64,000 nt of DNA from Schistosoma haematobium (GCF_000699445.3 NC_067195.1:11832287-11896286), one strand, 5' to 3'. Positions 31,872 to 44,880 are shown, counted from the first letter of the stretch. Notes: a model not told the origin generated them from the letters alone. Program-made: numbers and translations.

Positions 31872-32229
31872 TATAGCGTGGTGTCGAATCGAAATTGACT
31901 ATGAACACCGCTACCAAGGGGCGTGTGCCAGGATATCCATGAAATCCCCGGGAAGCCAAATATCAGAAGGCATTTAATGGACCAAGTCGAGATATATTTG
32001 CTGGCGATCTCGTGGTATCGAAATGATACCGAGATCGTGCCAGGATAGAAGATTGGTTGCAGAACGTAACCGAATCCGCGCGAGTTCACAATCACAGTGT
32101 AAGAATAATGGATGCTTTCTAGCACAGTTAAACAAAAGCATATTGAAACAGTCACTGGTACAATTGGTTATAATAATAATTGTTTTCAATAAACCAATCG
32201 TGTTCTCGTGATAAGAGTGAGTCACTACA
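31872..32229. mobile_element. Solo LTR (family A), duplicate of 742-1099
   Basis: Identical insertion with the same AGAT duplication on both sides, so the LTR inserted before the locus was duplicated. Its last 127 bp (32103-32229) are the first part of each tandem unit. Confidence 0.88.
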
Positions 32230-33935
32230 AGATCATCCGCATATTTCACAAAAGTGTGTTCTGTGGAAGATAGCAGATCATGCAGAAAAAAGAGAAAAGG
32301 AGAGGTGAAAGAACAGCTCCATTTGGTACACCTTCATGAGACAGTAGAGACTCCGAACACTTTCCTCCGAATACAGTATACTGTTTCCTTCCAGAGAGGT
32401 AGGAACATAGCCAGTTGGTTATCCAGGCGTCAGTGTTGACGCTGGTTAACTTGTTATTTATTAGTAAATAATTAATAAATAGTCCAGAAAAGCGCATCGA
32501 ACATACTTCTTCCTCTTTTCTGATATGAACACTATATTGTGATACAGATTAGCAACAGCATCTAAGGTGCTTCTTCTGCATCTGTAAGCAAACTGATACG
32601 GATCAATATGCTCTTTTATCGCAGGCTAAAGTGGAAGTATTATTAATTTTTCCATTGTTTTGAGGAAGGGTGAAGTTATTGCAAAAGGTCTAAACTTTAC
32701 ATTATTATCGCCAGATACTTTCTTGGGTACAGGGATTGTCTTCATCTTTCTCCACACTTTCGGTATGAGATTAGATGAGAAGGATCTGTTAAAGATAGCC
32801 GTGAATGTATAACATAGGACGTCAGCACATTTTTGAAAAGGATGTTTGGGATACCATCAGGTCCCAAACATCGGGATAAATTAAGTGACTGGAGACATTT
32901 TGGACATCGGTTTCGGTGAAACTAGGAACACAGCTATTCTTTAAACCTGTGGATAAAGAGAGCATCACATCAGATGACTGCCGTACAAAAGACTTATTTA
33001 AGTCACAAACATTCAGCTGGTTATCGCTCCGAATCTGCCTGTCACCTGTAAGTTCTTTAAAGAGTTTCCACATACTTGGAGAGTTTTTGCAAGACAAGAG
33101 TCTTTGAGTAAACACAGAGTTGAGACGTCTAATCTCTAGGTTTATCAGACCATTTAGCTTACGAACTTCATTAGAGATTTCCTCCTTGTACATTCTTTCT
33201 TTCACCCTCTGTAGTCGTTTTAGTTGTGAAGATGTAAGTCGACCAAAACTTACAAAAATGGTTTACATGGGAAAACAAATATCAAAACAGAATTTAAGGT
33301 AACAAGTGATAACATCAGTAGTGTCTTCCAGCGAGTCATCTGTGAATAATTCCCAGTTAGTCGTATGAAAAATGTATTTCAGATTTTGGATATTTTCTTC
33401 TGAGTAATTCCTATATTTGACTTTCTTGGTTTGATGTAAGAGTGTACTCTTCCCATGCTTTCTATTTACTTTAGGTAAAACACGAATAATACAGTGACCC
33501 GAGCCAGACAATGGAGGACGTTTACGAATCGCATATATACCCACATCGTTAATGAAAATGAAGTCTAAATGAGCATCCAAACGGGTAGGAAAGTCTACAA
33601 CATTTTGGTGACCTAATGACGTAAGGAAGCTACAGTCACATGAATTGAAACACCTCATACAAGTGAAAGTGAATCACTGAAAGCAGTAACAGCGAACTCA
33701 GTGAATTCATCAGCAAAAACAGACAACGCAGATGATGTGCAGTCTGGAGTCACGTAGATATTGATAACATAAACATATTTGTATTTATTCAGCTGTTTTA
33801 GATGACATCTTAGAGTTAGACACTCGATAAAGTCATTTGAAAACTTAAAACACACAAACGAAGATCGACACCAGTTTACGTTTATAAACGTACCTACACC
33901 GCCGCCACACCTCTTTTGATTGTTTGATCGATCCT
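32103..33935 (-). pseudogene. Array unit 1 (endonuclease-RT)
   Basis: Minus-strand pieces at 33855-33655, 33658-33263, 33205-32822 and 32497-32246. Marks of this unit: six A in the run near 32285, TAA at the site near 33265 where the left locus and unit 2 have a Gln codon, and a 5-T run near 32830 that shifts the frame after FSKMC. Confidence 0.8.
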
Positions 33936-35768
33936 GAATAATGGATGCTTTTTAGCACAGTTAAACAAAAGCATATTGAAACAGTCACTGGTACAATTGG
34001 TTATAATAATAATTGTTTTCAATAAACCAATCGTGTTCTCGTGATAAGAGTGAGTCACTACAAGATCATCCGCATATTTCACAAAAGTGTGTTCTGTGGA
34101 AGATAGCAGATCATGCAGAAAAAAGAGAAAAGGAGAGGTGAAAGAACAGCTCCATTTGGTACACCTTCATGAGACAGTAGAGACTCCGAACACTTTCCTC
34201 CGAATACAGTATACTGTTTCCTTCCAGAGAGGTAGGAACATAGCCAGTTGGTTATCCAGGCGTCAGTGTTGACGCTGGTTAACTTGTTATTTATTAGTAA
34301 ATAATTAATAAATAGTCCAGAAAAGCGCATCGAACATACTTCTTCCTCTTTTCTGATATGAACACTATATTGTGATACAGATTAGCAACAGCATCTAAGG
34401 TGCTTCTTCTGCATCTGTAAGCAAACTGATACGGATCAATATGCTCTTTTATCGCAGGCTAAAGTGGAAGTATTATTAATTTTTCCATTGTTTTGAGGAA
34501 GGGTGAAGTTATTGCAAAAGGTCTAAACTTTACATTATTATCGCCAGATACTTTCTTGGGTACAGGGATTGTCTTCATCTTTCTCCACACTTTCGGTATG
34601 AGATTAGATGAGAAGGATCTGTTAAAGATAGCCGTGAATGTATAACATAGGACGTCAGCACATTTTTGAAAAGGATGTTTGGGATACCATCAGGTCCCAA
34701 ACATCGGGATAAATTAAGTGACTGGAGACATTTTGGACATCGGTTTCGGTGAAACTAGGAACACAGCTATTCTTTAAACCTGTGGATAAAGAGAGCATCA
34801 CATCAGATGACTGCCGTACAAAAGACTTATTTAAGTCACAAACATTCAGCTGGTTATCGCTCCGAATCTGCCTGTCACCTGTAAGTTCTTTAAAGAGTTT
34901 CCACATACTTGGAGAGTTTTTGCAAGACAAGAGTCTTTGAGTAAACACAGAGTTGAGACGTCTAATCTCTAGGTTTATCAGACCATTTAGCTTACGAACT
35001 TCATTAGAGATTTCCTCCTTGTACATTCTTTCTTTCACCCTCTGTAGTCGTTTTAGTTGTGAAGATGTAAGTCGACCAAAACTTACAAAAATGGTTTGCA
35101 TGGGAAAACAAATATCAAAACAGAATTTAAGGTAACAAGTGATAACATCAGTAGTGTCTTCCAGCGAGTCATCTGTGAATAATTCCCAGTTAGTCGTATG
35201 AAAAATGTATTTCAGATTTTGGATATTTTCTTCTGAGTAATTCCTATATTTGACTTTCTTGGTTTGATGTAAGAGTGTACTCTTCCCATGCTTTCTATTT
35301 ACTTTAGGTAAAACACGAATAATACAGTGACCCGAGCCAGACAATGGAGGACGTTTACGAATCGCATATATACCCACATCGTTAATGAAAATGAAGTCTA
35401 AATGAGCATCCAAACGGGTAGGAAAGTCTACAACATTTTGGTGACCTAATGACGTAAGGAAGCTACAGTCACATGAATTGAAACACCTCATACAAGTGAA
35501 AGTGAATCACTGAAAGCAGTAACAGCGAACTCAGTGAATTCATCAGCAAAAACAGACAACGCAGATGATGTGCAGTCTGGAGTCACGTAGATATTGATAA
35601 CATAAACATATTTGTATTTATTCAGCTGTTTTAGATGACATCTTAGAGTTAGACACTCGATAAAGTCATTTGAAAACTTAAAACACACAAACGAAGATCG
35701 ACACCAGTTTACGTTTATAAACGTACCTACACCGCCGCCACACCTCTTTTGATTGTTTGATCGATCCT
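33936..35768 (-). pseudogene. Array unit 2 (longest open frame, 278 codons)
   Basis: Keeps the Gln codon near 35099, so the frame 35491-34655 is open through the endonuclease-RT linker. It shares the six-A run (near 34120) with unit 1 and the 5-T run with all array units. Confidence 0.8.
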
Positions 35769-37601
35769 GAATAATGGATGCTTTTAGCACAGTTAAACAA
35801 AAGCATATTGAAACAGTCACTGGTACAATTGGTTATAATAATAATTGTTTTCAATAAACCAATCGTGTTCTCGTGATAAGAGTGAGTCACTACAAGATCA
35901 TCCGCATATTTCACAAAAGTGTGTTCTGTGGAAGATAGCAGATCATGCAGAAAAAAAGAGAAAAGGAGAGGTGAAAGAACAGCTCCATTTGGTACACCTT
36001 CATGAGACAGTAGAGACTCCGAACACTTTCCTCCGAATACAGTATACTGTTTCCTTCCAGAGAGGTAGGAACATAGCCAGTTGGTTATCCAGGCGTCAGT
36101 GTTGACGCTGGTTAACTTGTTATTTATTAGTAAATAATTAATAAATAGTCCAGAAAAGCGCATCGAACATACTTCTTCCTCTTTTCTGATATGAACACTA
36201 TATTGTGATACAGATTAGCAACAGCATCTAAGGTGCTTCTTCTGCATCTGTAAGCAAACTGATACGGATCAATATGCTCTTTTATCGCAGGCTAAAGTGG
36301 AAGTATTATTAATTTTTCCATTGTTTTGAGGAAGGGTGAAGTTATTGCAAAAGGTCTAAACTTTACATTATTATCGCCAGATACTTTCTTGGGTACAGGG
36401 ATTGTCTTCATCTTTCTCCACACTTTCGGTATGAGATTAGATGAGAAGGATCTGTTAAAGATAGCCGTGAATGTATAACATAGGACGTCAGCACATTTTT
36501 GAAAAGGATGTTTGGGATACCATCAGGTCCCAAACATCGGGATAAATTAAGTGACTGGAGACATTTTGGACATCGGTTTCGGTGAAACTAGGAACACAGC
36601 TATTCTTTAAACCTGTGGATAAAGAGAGCATCACATCAGATGACTGCCGTACAAAAGACTTATTTAAGTCACAAACATTCAGCTGGTTATCGCTCCGAAT
36701 CTGCCTGTCACCTGTAAGTTCTTTAAAGAGTTTCCACATACTTGGAGAGTTTTTGCAAGACAAGAGTCTTTGAGTAAACACAGAGTTGAGACGTCTAATC
36801 TCTAGGTTTATCAGACCATTTAGCTTACGAACTTCATTAGAGATTTCCTCCTTGTACATTCTTTCTTTCACCCTCTGTAGTCGTTTTAGTTGTGAAGATG
36901 TAAGTCGACCAAAACTTACAAAAATGGTTTACATGGGAAAACAAATATCAAAACAGAATTTAAGGTAACAAGTGATAACATCAGTAGTGTCTTCCAGCGA
37001 GTCATCTGTGAATAATTCCCAGTTAGTCGTATGAAAAATGTATTTCAGATTTTGGATATTTTCTTCTGAGTAATTCCTATATTTGACTTTCTTGGTTTGA
37101 TGTAAGAGTGTACTCTTCCCATGCTTTCTATTTACTTTAGGTAAAACACGAATAATACAGTGACCCGAGCCAGACAATGGAGGACGTTTACGAATCGCAT
37201 ATATACCCACATCGTTAATGAAAATGAAGTCTAAATGAGCATCCAAACGGGTAGGAAAGTCTACAACATTTTGGTGACCTAATGACGTAAGGAAGCTACA
37301 GTCACATGAATTGAAACACCTCATACAAGTGAAAGTGAATCACTGAAAGCAGTAACAGCGAACTCAGTGAATTCATCAGCAAAAACAGACAACGCAGATG
37401 ATGTGCAGTCTGGAGTCACGTAGATATTGATAACATAAACATATTTGTATTTATTCAGCTGTTTTAGATGACATCTTAGAGTTAGACACTCGATAAAGTC
37501 ATTTGAAAACTTAAAACACACAAACGAAGATCGACACCAGTTTACGTTTATAAACGTACCTACACCGCCGCCACACCTCTTTTGATTGTTTGATCGATCC
37601 T
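35769..37601 (-). pseudogene. Array unit 3
   Basis: Seven A in the run near 35948, so the RT core frame 36163-35895 continues through LSPLLFSFFLHDL to KYADD. TAA at the Gln site (near 36931). One T missing at the unit start (GCTTTTAGC). Confidence 0.8.
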
Positions 37602-39435
37602 GAATAATGGATGCTTTCTAGCACAGTTAAACAAAAGCATATTGAAACAGTCACTGGTACAATTGGTTATAATAATAATTGTTTTCAATAAACCAATCGT
37701 GTTCTCGTGATAAGAGTGAGTCACTACAAGATCATCCGCATATTTCACAAAAGTGTGTTCTGTGGAAGATAGCAGATCATGCAGAAAAAAAGAGAAAAGG
37801 AGAGGTGAAAGAACAGCTCCATTTGGTACACCTTCATGAGACAGTAGAGACTCCGAACACTTTCCTCCGAATACAGTATACTGTTTCCTTCCAGAGAGGT
37901 AGGAACATAGCCAGTTGGTTATCCAGGCGTCAGTGTTGACGCTGGTTAACTTGTTATTTATTAGTAAATAATTAATAAATAGTCCAGAAAAGCGCATCGA
38001 ACATACTTCTTCCTCTTTTCTGATATGAACACTATATTGTGATACAGATTAGCAACAGCATCTAAGGTGCTTCTTCTGCATCTGTAAGCAAACTGATACG
38101 GATCAATATGCTCTTTTATCGCAGGCTAAAGTGGAAGTATTATTAATTTTTCCATTGTTTTGAGGAAGGGTGAAGTTATTGCAAAAGGTCTAAACTTTAC
38201 ATTATTATCGCCAGATACTTTCTTGGGTACAGGGATTGTCTTCATCTTTCTCCACACTTTCGGTATGAGATTAGATGAGAAGGATCTGTTAAAGATAGCC
38301 GTGAATGTATAACATAGGACGTCAGCACATTTTTGAAAAGGATGTTTGGGATACCATCAGGTCCCAAACATCGGGATAAATTAAGTGACTGGAGACATTT
38401 TGGACATCGGTTTCGGTGAAACTAGGAACACAGCTATTCTTTAAACCTGTGGATAAAGAGAGCATCACATCAGATGACTGCCGTACAAAAGACTTATTTA
38501 AGTCACAAACATTCAGCTGGTTATCGCTCCGAATCTGCCTGTCACCTGTAAGTTCTTTAAAGAGTTTCCACATACTTGGAGAGTTTTTGCAAGACAAGAG
38601 TCTTTGAGTAAACACAGAGTTGAGACGTCTAATCTCTAGGTTTATCAGACCATTTAGCTTACGAACTTCATTAGAGATTTCCTCCTTGTACATTCTTTCT
38701 TTCACCCTCTGTAGTCGTTTTAGTTGTGAAGATGTAAGTCGACCAAAACTTACAAAAATGGTTTACATGGGAAAACAAATATCAAAACAGAATTTAAGGT
38801 AACAAGTGATAACATCAGTAGTGTCTTCCAGCGAGTCATCTGTGAATAATTCCCAGTTAGTCGTATGAAAAATGTATTTCAGATTTTGGATATTTTCTTC
38901 TGAGTAATTCCTATATTTGACTTTCTTGGTTTGATGTAAGAGTGTACTCTTCCCATGCTTTCTATTTACTTTAGGTAAAACACGAATAATACAGTGACCC
39001 GAGCCAGACAATGGAGGACGTTTACGAATCGCATATATACCCACATCGTTAATGAAAATGAAGTCTAAATGAGCATCCAAACGGGTAGGAAAGTCTACAA
39101 CATTTTGGTGACCTAATGACGTAAGGAAGCTACAGTCACATGAATTGAAACACCTCATACAAGTGAAAGTGAATCACTGAAAGCAGTAACAGCGAACTCA
39201 GTGAATTCATCAGCAAAAACAGACAACGCAGATGATGTGCAGTCTGGAGTCACGTAGATATTGATAACATAAACATATTTGTATTTATTCAGCTGTTTTA
39301 GATGACATCTTAGAGTTAGACACTCGATAAAGTCATTTGAAAACTTAAAACACACAAACGAAGATCGACACCAGTTTACGTTTATAAACGTACCTACACC
39401 GCCGCCACACCTCTTTTGATTGTTCGATCGATCCT
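37602..39435 (-). pseudogene. Array unit 4
   Basis: Seven A near 37783, TAA at the Gln site near 38765, and GCTTTCTAGC at the unit start. Its far end runs into the single-copy flank (TGTTCGATCG in place of TGTTTGATCG), as at 7070 in the left locus. Confidence 0.8.
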
Positions 39436-40174
39436 GACTACAAATTTTGAAATTACGTAGTGATACTAGGCAGTCGTTCTGTAAATCATTTAACCAAGTT
39501 TAAGATCCAAAGTATGGTTTGGACTGAAGAATAGCTGTTTAGGTTGGTTAGATACGCGCCCTTGCCCGGTTGAAGCCAAAACAAATTGATTGGGTAAAGT
39601 GACGGTTCTATAATTCATCATGAATTTAAATGTACATCGTTACCTAAACAAATATGACCACCCAGCTATCCAACCAATAATTGTTCAATTAATTAAATCT
39701 AAGTTACAATAAATAAGGAAGTTGATGATGTATGCAAGAAAATTACCAATCACAAGAAATAAATGTTGTTCTATCCTGTCTGGATAGACCACGCACAGAT
39801 TCGTTCAAAAGATAATATTTGGTTGCTTTATAACACAGAGTGTTTCCAATTCTGGAAGAGTGCCTCAATTCACAATCAAAAATGCAGAATTCCAGTCAAT
39901 ACAAGCAACGCAATCAAAAGGAGGAACAAACAAATATGGCTGCCGCCAAGACTAAGTACCAAGTAAAACAACATAAATGCAGTTCAGAAAGAAACGCGGA
40001 AACTTCGTGAAGGCGTAAGAAAAATAAAAACTATAATAAAATACAAATATTAACAACTCAAATGGAGTCGAAAAGACTGACAATGTACAACTAAAAGAAT
40101 CAATAGGAACAAAGTGCAAATGTATATATGGAGGGATTTCCACACACAAAAGATTCAAAATCGGTCTTGTGATG
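39436..40174. other. Unassigned insert, duplicate of about 7087-7826
   Basis: Near-identical to the left copy; no coding sequence supported. Confidence 0.6.
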
Positions 40175-40282
40175 ACACTACATTTACGATACATATTTTG
40201 ACTTAGTAGGAATTGCAGATAGTCCACTTTGTTGATTAGTGATCGGCAGTTAGAATTCAGCAGCTCGGGAATCGAAATACGA
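40175..40282 (-). pseudogene. LINE endonuclease N-terminal fragment (duplicate of 7827-7933)
   Basis: Same NCRSLINKVDYLQFLLSQ motif. Here it continues without an LTR into the Gag-like frame at 40283. Confidence 0.6.
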
Positions 40283-40702
40283 TCAATGTTCATTCTCTTT
40301 AACGCATATTGATATGAAATCATCCAAACTATAATGAAGGTCAAGCTCATTTAGGACTGGTACTTGGCATTGAACGAGTTTCCTACAAGAAACAAATGCA
40401 TCATGAGAACAAATAACATTTGGTATGAAATCGTTAGGATTTGGTACTTCTGGATTATTTTCCTCAAATTCATTAAGAGTTTCATTGGTGAATAATGGAT
40501 CATTAGGAAAACCAGCATCTAACAAAATCCTATCAGATTTGTGTTCATGATTTGATTCATTCGGCATATCTTCCTCACTTTTATAGGAAAGTTCATCAGA
40601 AATATGTGCATCATTAAGACAACTGATATCTGGTGAACTAACATGAGAAATCTGATAAGTTTGACTGCAAAATAGACCACGATTTGGTCCCGAAATACCC
40701 AA
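40283..40702 (-). pseudogene. CCHC Gag-like family, acidic C-terminal region
   Basis: An acidic, Ser/Asn-rich frame with repeated short motifs (SHVSSPDISCLNDAHISDE, NDPLFTNETLNEFEENNPE, NVICSHDAFVS). The same phrases occur at 44290-43991 (NEILKFEENISQK, NVICSHNGFIS). It ends where the LINE endonuclease fragment begins, so it is truncated. No catalytic domain is visible. Confidence 0.6.
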
Positions 40703-40733
40703 GCAGTACTTCGAAGAAACTTTAGACTATCAA

Positions 40734-41089
40734 CGTAGGTGCTCGATGTTGAATGATTGGAGGCTAACTCAAGTTAGACCAATCAGCTAACGTTGAAGTC
40801 ATACCTCATGGTTAGCACCTAACGCGGACTACACCTTCATTGTATCCAGGTACTATGGCTACTTTCATAAACGTACAACACAAACGACGGTATTACAGAA
40901 ATATATTAATATGAGTATTACAAGGAGCGGAGTGCGACCACTGCTGCATGGGCCAGTTCATGACATGCAATTAACTGATGCACACGGGTTGTATTTGACC
41001 TTGATGAGGATAGGTGAACTGTTTGATATTCAGTGACCCGACTGCCGCATGATTCGGTTAGAACGCAATGACATTTTGCCGGTCCTACA
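40734..41089. repeat. LTR-like dispersed repeat (family B), copy 2
   Basis: Ends CCTACA; starts CGTAGG (expected TGTAGG). Aligns with 28649-29031, including the GCTGCATGGGCCAGTTCATG block near 40944-40965. No clear target duplication. Confidence 0.6.
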
Positions 41090-41126
41090 AAAACTTTGGT
41101 TGCTACAAGCACATGTAGATCGTGAA

Positions 41127-41515
41127 TGTAGGTAACCTGTATTGATGATCCGTTTACTTGGTCTAGTCGGGTATGGTGTTTCCTCCTAGTTTACTTCGAA
41201 GTCGCACTTTGTGGTTGAAATTTAACCAAGCTTATCCTAACGTGGGATACATGTCAACCGTCTCACTTGGTGACATATTATAATAAGTAGCCTAACAGAG
41301 ACAACATCATGTATTATGAAAATAGATTGTAGAAATACAGAGTTGGACAAATACTCCATGCCTCAGTCCATGACGTGCCAACGAATAATCTCCGTTGGTC
41401 ACTCTTGAGCATGATGATGTCCAGTATCCAGTTCGGCGTTCAGTGATCCATCACCCATCTTAGAAATGCCTTAGCCTGGTGTATGACTTGGCCAGACTCA
41501 GTGACATCTCACAGA
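41127..41515. repeat. LTR-like dispersed repeat (family B), copy 3, diverged
   Basis: Starts TGTAGG and follows copy 2 in the same orientation 37 bp later. Similarity is patchy but runs to about 41515 (GTGACATCTCA against GTGACATTTTG-type sequence). Right end not defined. Confidence 0.45.
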
Positions 41516-42615
41516 CAATGAACACACTAAAGTATTGTGTTTTGATTGGAACTAGGCGCCCAGTCATGACGAAACTGATAATAATTTTTTGTAAAAGCCA
41601 CATGTGGTACATTTATTCAGCCATTTCACTCCCTATTTATAGTTCTGGTGTTGACGCAAATTATTCTTGTAATAATATTACGCATTTAGAGAGATAAACG
41701 CGCCCTAAGTATTTAACCAGTGTTATTCGAACTGATCGAGAGACCCTGAATTTTGTAAGACTTCGTCGAATAAGGTTATCTCATCTGTGTGTTGCAATTC
41801 AACAAGTGAGTCATCTGGTGGAACATTAGTCTCTAAAAATACAAACAATGAGAGCGCTGTCTCCGAAAAGATGTTTATAACGAAGCCAAATAAGAGTGGG
41901 TAGGGTAAACAGCCTCAACGAACACTCTGGTATTGTCGATTCCGACTGCAGTTTTCCATAATCTATGAACACAATAAGTGCTTACGTAAAGAGACTATAC
42001 AATGCTGTGTACTTTCTTGGACGTTTTCTATGAAGCAATAAAAAATATGGTATGAAGTCTAGTGAAAATCGTTTTGTTGACACAATAACATTACATACGA
42101 ACACCCGCGTTTGTTCTGTTTGCACAGTTTTCTATGGAAGTTCCCGACATTCTATATTTATTCATCATAATTTCCAATACTGTATGACATGAAAGCCCCA
42201 GCAATCAAATGTGTCATTCACTTTAATATTAAAACCGGAGTTTTCTTTTAATATGCACTCAAATATTATGAAATACTGAAGTCTGTCAACACACAATACA
42301 AAACAATACTATACTATGCTACACTATATAGTGTGGTGTGTGCTACTTATATTGACATAAGTAGTATATGATGTTAGTCGTGAACAGAAGGTCTGGCAGC
42401 AGGGAGAAAAGAGGATCGAACAGTAAAGAATGGAAACAAGATGCAATTTGTATGAAAATACAAGAACAATGAAGTTTGAGTCATTTTGAGACAATTGGTG
42501 GACATTTTGCAAATTAAGCATCTACTTTATGATTGTTAGATTTTATTAACAAGTCCTGTAATTTTGTGTCGATTAAAAAATATCTAATCCTCACCACTTA
42601 TGTTTATTATTATCA
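41516..42615. other. No gene seen
   Basis: AT-rich intergenic sequence with no recognisable feature. Confidence 0.5.
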
Positions 42616-42619
42616 TCTT

Positions 42620-42870
42620 CAACATTCAGCTGCTACAAAACGGTCTAGTTGGTCTTCTCCGCCGGTCACAAGCTAGGGTAAAGGAGGAGGGTTGAGCGTG
42701 GGGTTGGCAACCCAGTGCTGTAGAAAAGGTCTTGCTAGAAAACATACGGACCAAGCACACAAAAAATACACGGACATAGTCAACAAGACCACAGATAACT
42801 CGGGCACGCAGGAGGGTCATAGACTTCCTGGCCATGATAAAATGACTGAGTCAATGGATAAAGTTGTTCA
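42620..42870 (+). repeat. 5' leader fragment of an RTE-type LINE
   Basis: A GC-richer island containing GGGGTTGGCAACCCAGTGCTG followed by GTAGAAA. The RTE fragment at 12397-13720 has a comparable leader on the minus strand (GGGGTTAGCGACCCCATCC then GTAGAAA). The remainder of the element is absent. Confidence 0.5.
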
Positions 42871-43479
42871 TTAAAATAGATTGCATAGAAATATACGAGG
42901 ACTACTGCAGGTGTCTTTCGTTTAACTTAAGACTTGGTATTTTAATTACACTCTTTGTCTAGTAAGGCTATTTATATTTACATATGTGCAATTATACGAA
43001 GAAAGTCGAGAACGTTTCCATAAGTAATTCCCAAAAAAGCCTTTGCACCTCAAATCGAATTCAAATTATAAAAGAAAACATTTGAAACTAGGAAATAGTG
43101 GACAGGGATTGCATCCTAGTTTAATTATTAAACTACACACAACCATCTATAACTACTATCAAACAAGTTGCTGTTAGATACCATTTTTAGTAAATATTTT
43201 ATTACCAACATTATTTATTGAGATATACCCTCTTCACCTAGTATCAATAAAAATTAAGTTCAGCACTTTAAAATATCCAGCTAAATGTATCTCCAATAAT
43301 CACAAGGTTAAGGTCGTTTATCGACTAACCAGTGAGTATCAATAAACTGATTTATTGAAATTTATAAAACTAGTGAATAATCATTTAATAGTAACGTCAA
43401 TACGTTAGATGCAACTTAAAGTAAGTAAGTAATAATTAAACCATTCCTTATTCATATTAATATCAAATATCATTTGTGA
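42871..43479. other. No gene seen
   Basis: AT-rich, featureless. Confidence 0.5.
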
Positions 43480-44880
43480 TGATTAGGAGTAGTTAAAATA
43501 TTAGTACAAACTAAGAATCCCAGAAATAACTAAGAAGAACTATATGAGCACGAACAAACGTATTGTATTTATAATTCGGAATCAAACAGTCATCAAGTGC
43601 AAAGGAATCGTTAGTTCATACAAACACCACATCCGCCACATCTTAAATTGGAATCTAAGTTTCTGTAACTGATTGTACGTCTTCTTAATTTCATCCAATG
43701 TCTGTTCAGCAGTGTATTGGATATAGACTCTACACTATCTAGAATGTACTCATTAGTATTAGAGTTAATAACTGAAATTCGAACGGACTCGTCTGTGTCC
43801 TGGAATTGTATACAATCACCATGTCGGTTGTGTAGTGAAACCACAGATATCCAGAATTTGCATGATAGACTTTCCAACACTATCCTCCTCCACGAAATAA
43901 TGTTGGGTTCTTACGTCACAATGTTATGAACAATTTGACGTTCCTAATTTGAATTATCTTCAAATACCTCACACTTCAATTATTACACTATTACATATCT
44001 GAGGAAACTGGTTCTCTGAATACTTCAGGAAAACTTGCTATTTCCTCTGATTCATCAAACCACTGACTAGGGATTCTGCTCAACACACATTGGCTGCGAG
44101 AATATCCAACATCTGATACGATAACATCAGGAATGTGACTAGAATTCGACTCATTCGGAACATATTTGTCACATTCATTAGGGATATCACTAGAGATAAA
44201 TCCATTGTGAGAACAAATGACATTTGATATGAAATCAGAATTTGATTTTTGTGAAATATTTTCCTCAAATTTAAGAATTTCATTAAACAATTATCGATCA
44301 TTACAAAAATCAGCATCTATCAAATCCGCATCAGGTTTTCGATCATGATATGATTCATTCAACGTATTTTCCTCAGATTTGTAAGAAATTTAGTCAGAAA
44401 TATGTGAATCATTAGGGAAAAACCATATCCGGTACAATAACATGATAAATCTGATAAGTTGGTTGATTAGAAACACATTGATTCTGAGTTTCATCTGACT
44501 CTGGACTGCCATGTGACTCTATACCGCTTTTCGAAGTGTGGGTAAAGATGAATGATCATTAGTAACACCCAAATTAATGGGATCGCAATTACAAATTTTA
44601 GCATTAGTTGCAGTCAAGTGAACCGTAGCATCACAAGCCGACTGAATGTGTCCAATCTCACCACATTTAAAGCATTTAGAATTACAAAACACACATGAAT
44701 TACATGGGTGAAACTTGTCACAGAACACGCATTTACCAAACTTGCGCTTATCTTCGTGACCTGATTCGCAACTTCTCAATGAATCGTTATACGAATAACA
44801 TAGATTACGCTTTGGACTGGGACGAAGTATTAAAGTAGTGAGATTCCTGATGTCTTGATGAATCGTTTTATGAAATTTTT
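43480..44880 (-). pseudogene. CCHC Gag-like family: zinc knuckles and acidic C-terminal region
   Basis: Minus strand: 44779-44519 carries a Cys-rich tract (CVFCDKFHPCNSCVFCNSK) leading into a canonical CCHC knuckle (CFKCGEIGHIQSAC). Acidic segments follow at 44290-43991, ending SQWFDESEEIASFPEVF and SSDM, and a tail at 43880-43611 ending LRCGGCGVCMN. The frames are separated by stops. The knuckle indicates a nucleic-acid-binding Gag or ORF1 protein; no RT, protease or integrase is attached here, so the element class is unresolved. Confidence 0.65.

Larger units (their letters stand above)
32103..39435. repeat. Tandem array, four 1,833-bp units of LINE endonuclease-RT plus partial LTR
   Basis: Unit starts are at 32103, 33936, 35769 and 37602; spacings are 1833, 1833, 1833 and (to the array end) 1834. 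Each unit holds 127 bp of solo LTR end and, on the minus strand, the LINE endonuclease and RT up to the YADD box. The internal junction joins CGATCCTGA to ATAATGGATGC. The single-copy flanks read AAGAATAATGG on the left and CCTGACTACAA on the right, so a 2-bp GA microhomology lies at the breakpoint. Confidence 0.92.
31132..40282. repeat. Right copy of the segmental duplication, with a four-unit tandem array
   Basis: Matches 1-2961 and 7044-7933 almost base for base, but instead of a Gypsy block it carries three more 1,833-bp units. It ends at 40282, the point where the left copy is interrupted by the Gypsy LTR at 7934, so the true duplication may have extended further. Confidence 0.9.

Noticed and set aside
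32103..39435. CRISPR-like or phage-like interpretation of the regular repeats
   Set aside because: Units are 1.8 kb, contain LINE coding sequence and have no spacers; the window is eukaryotic.
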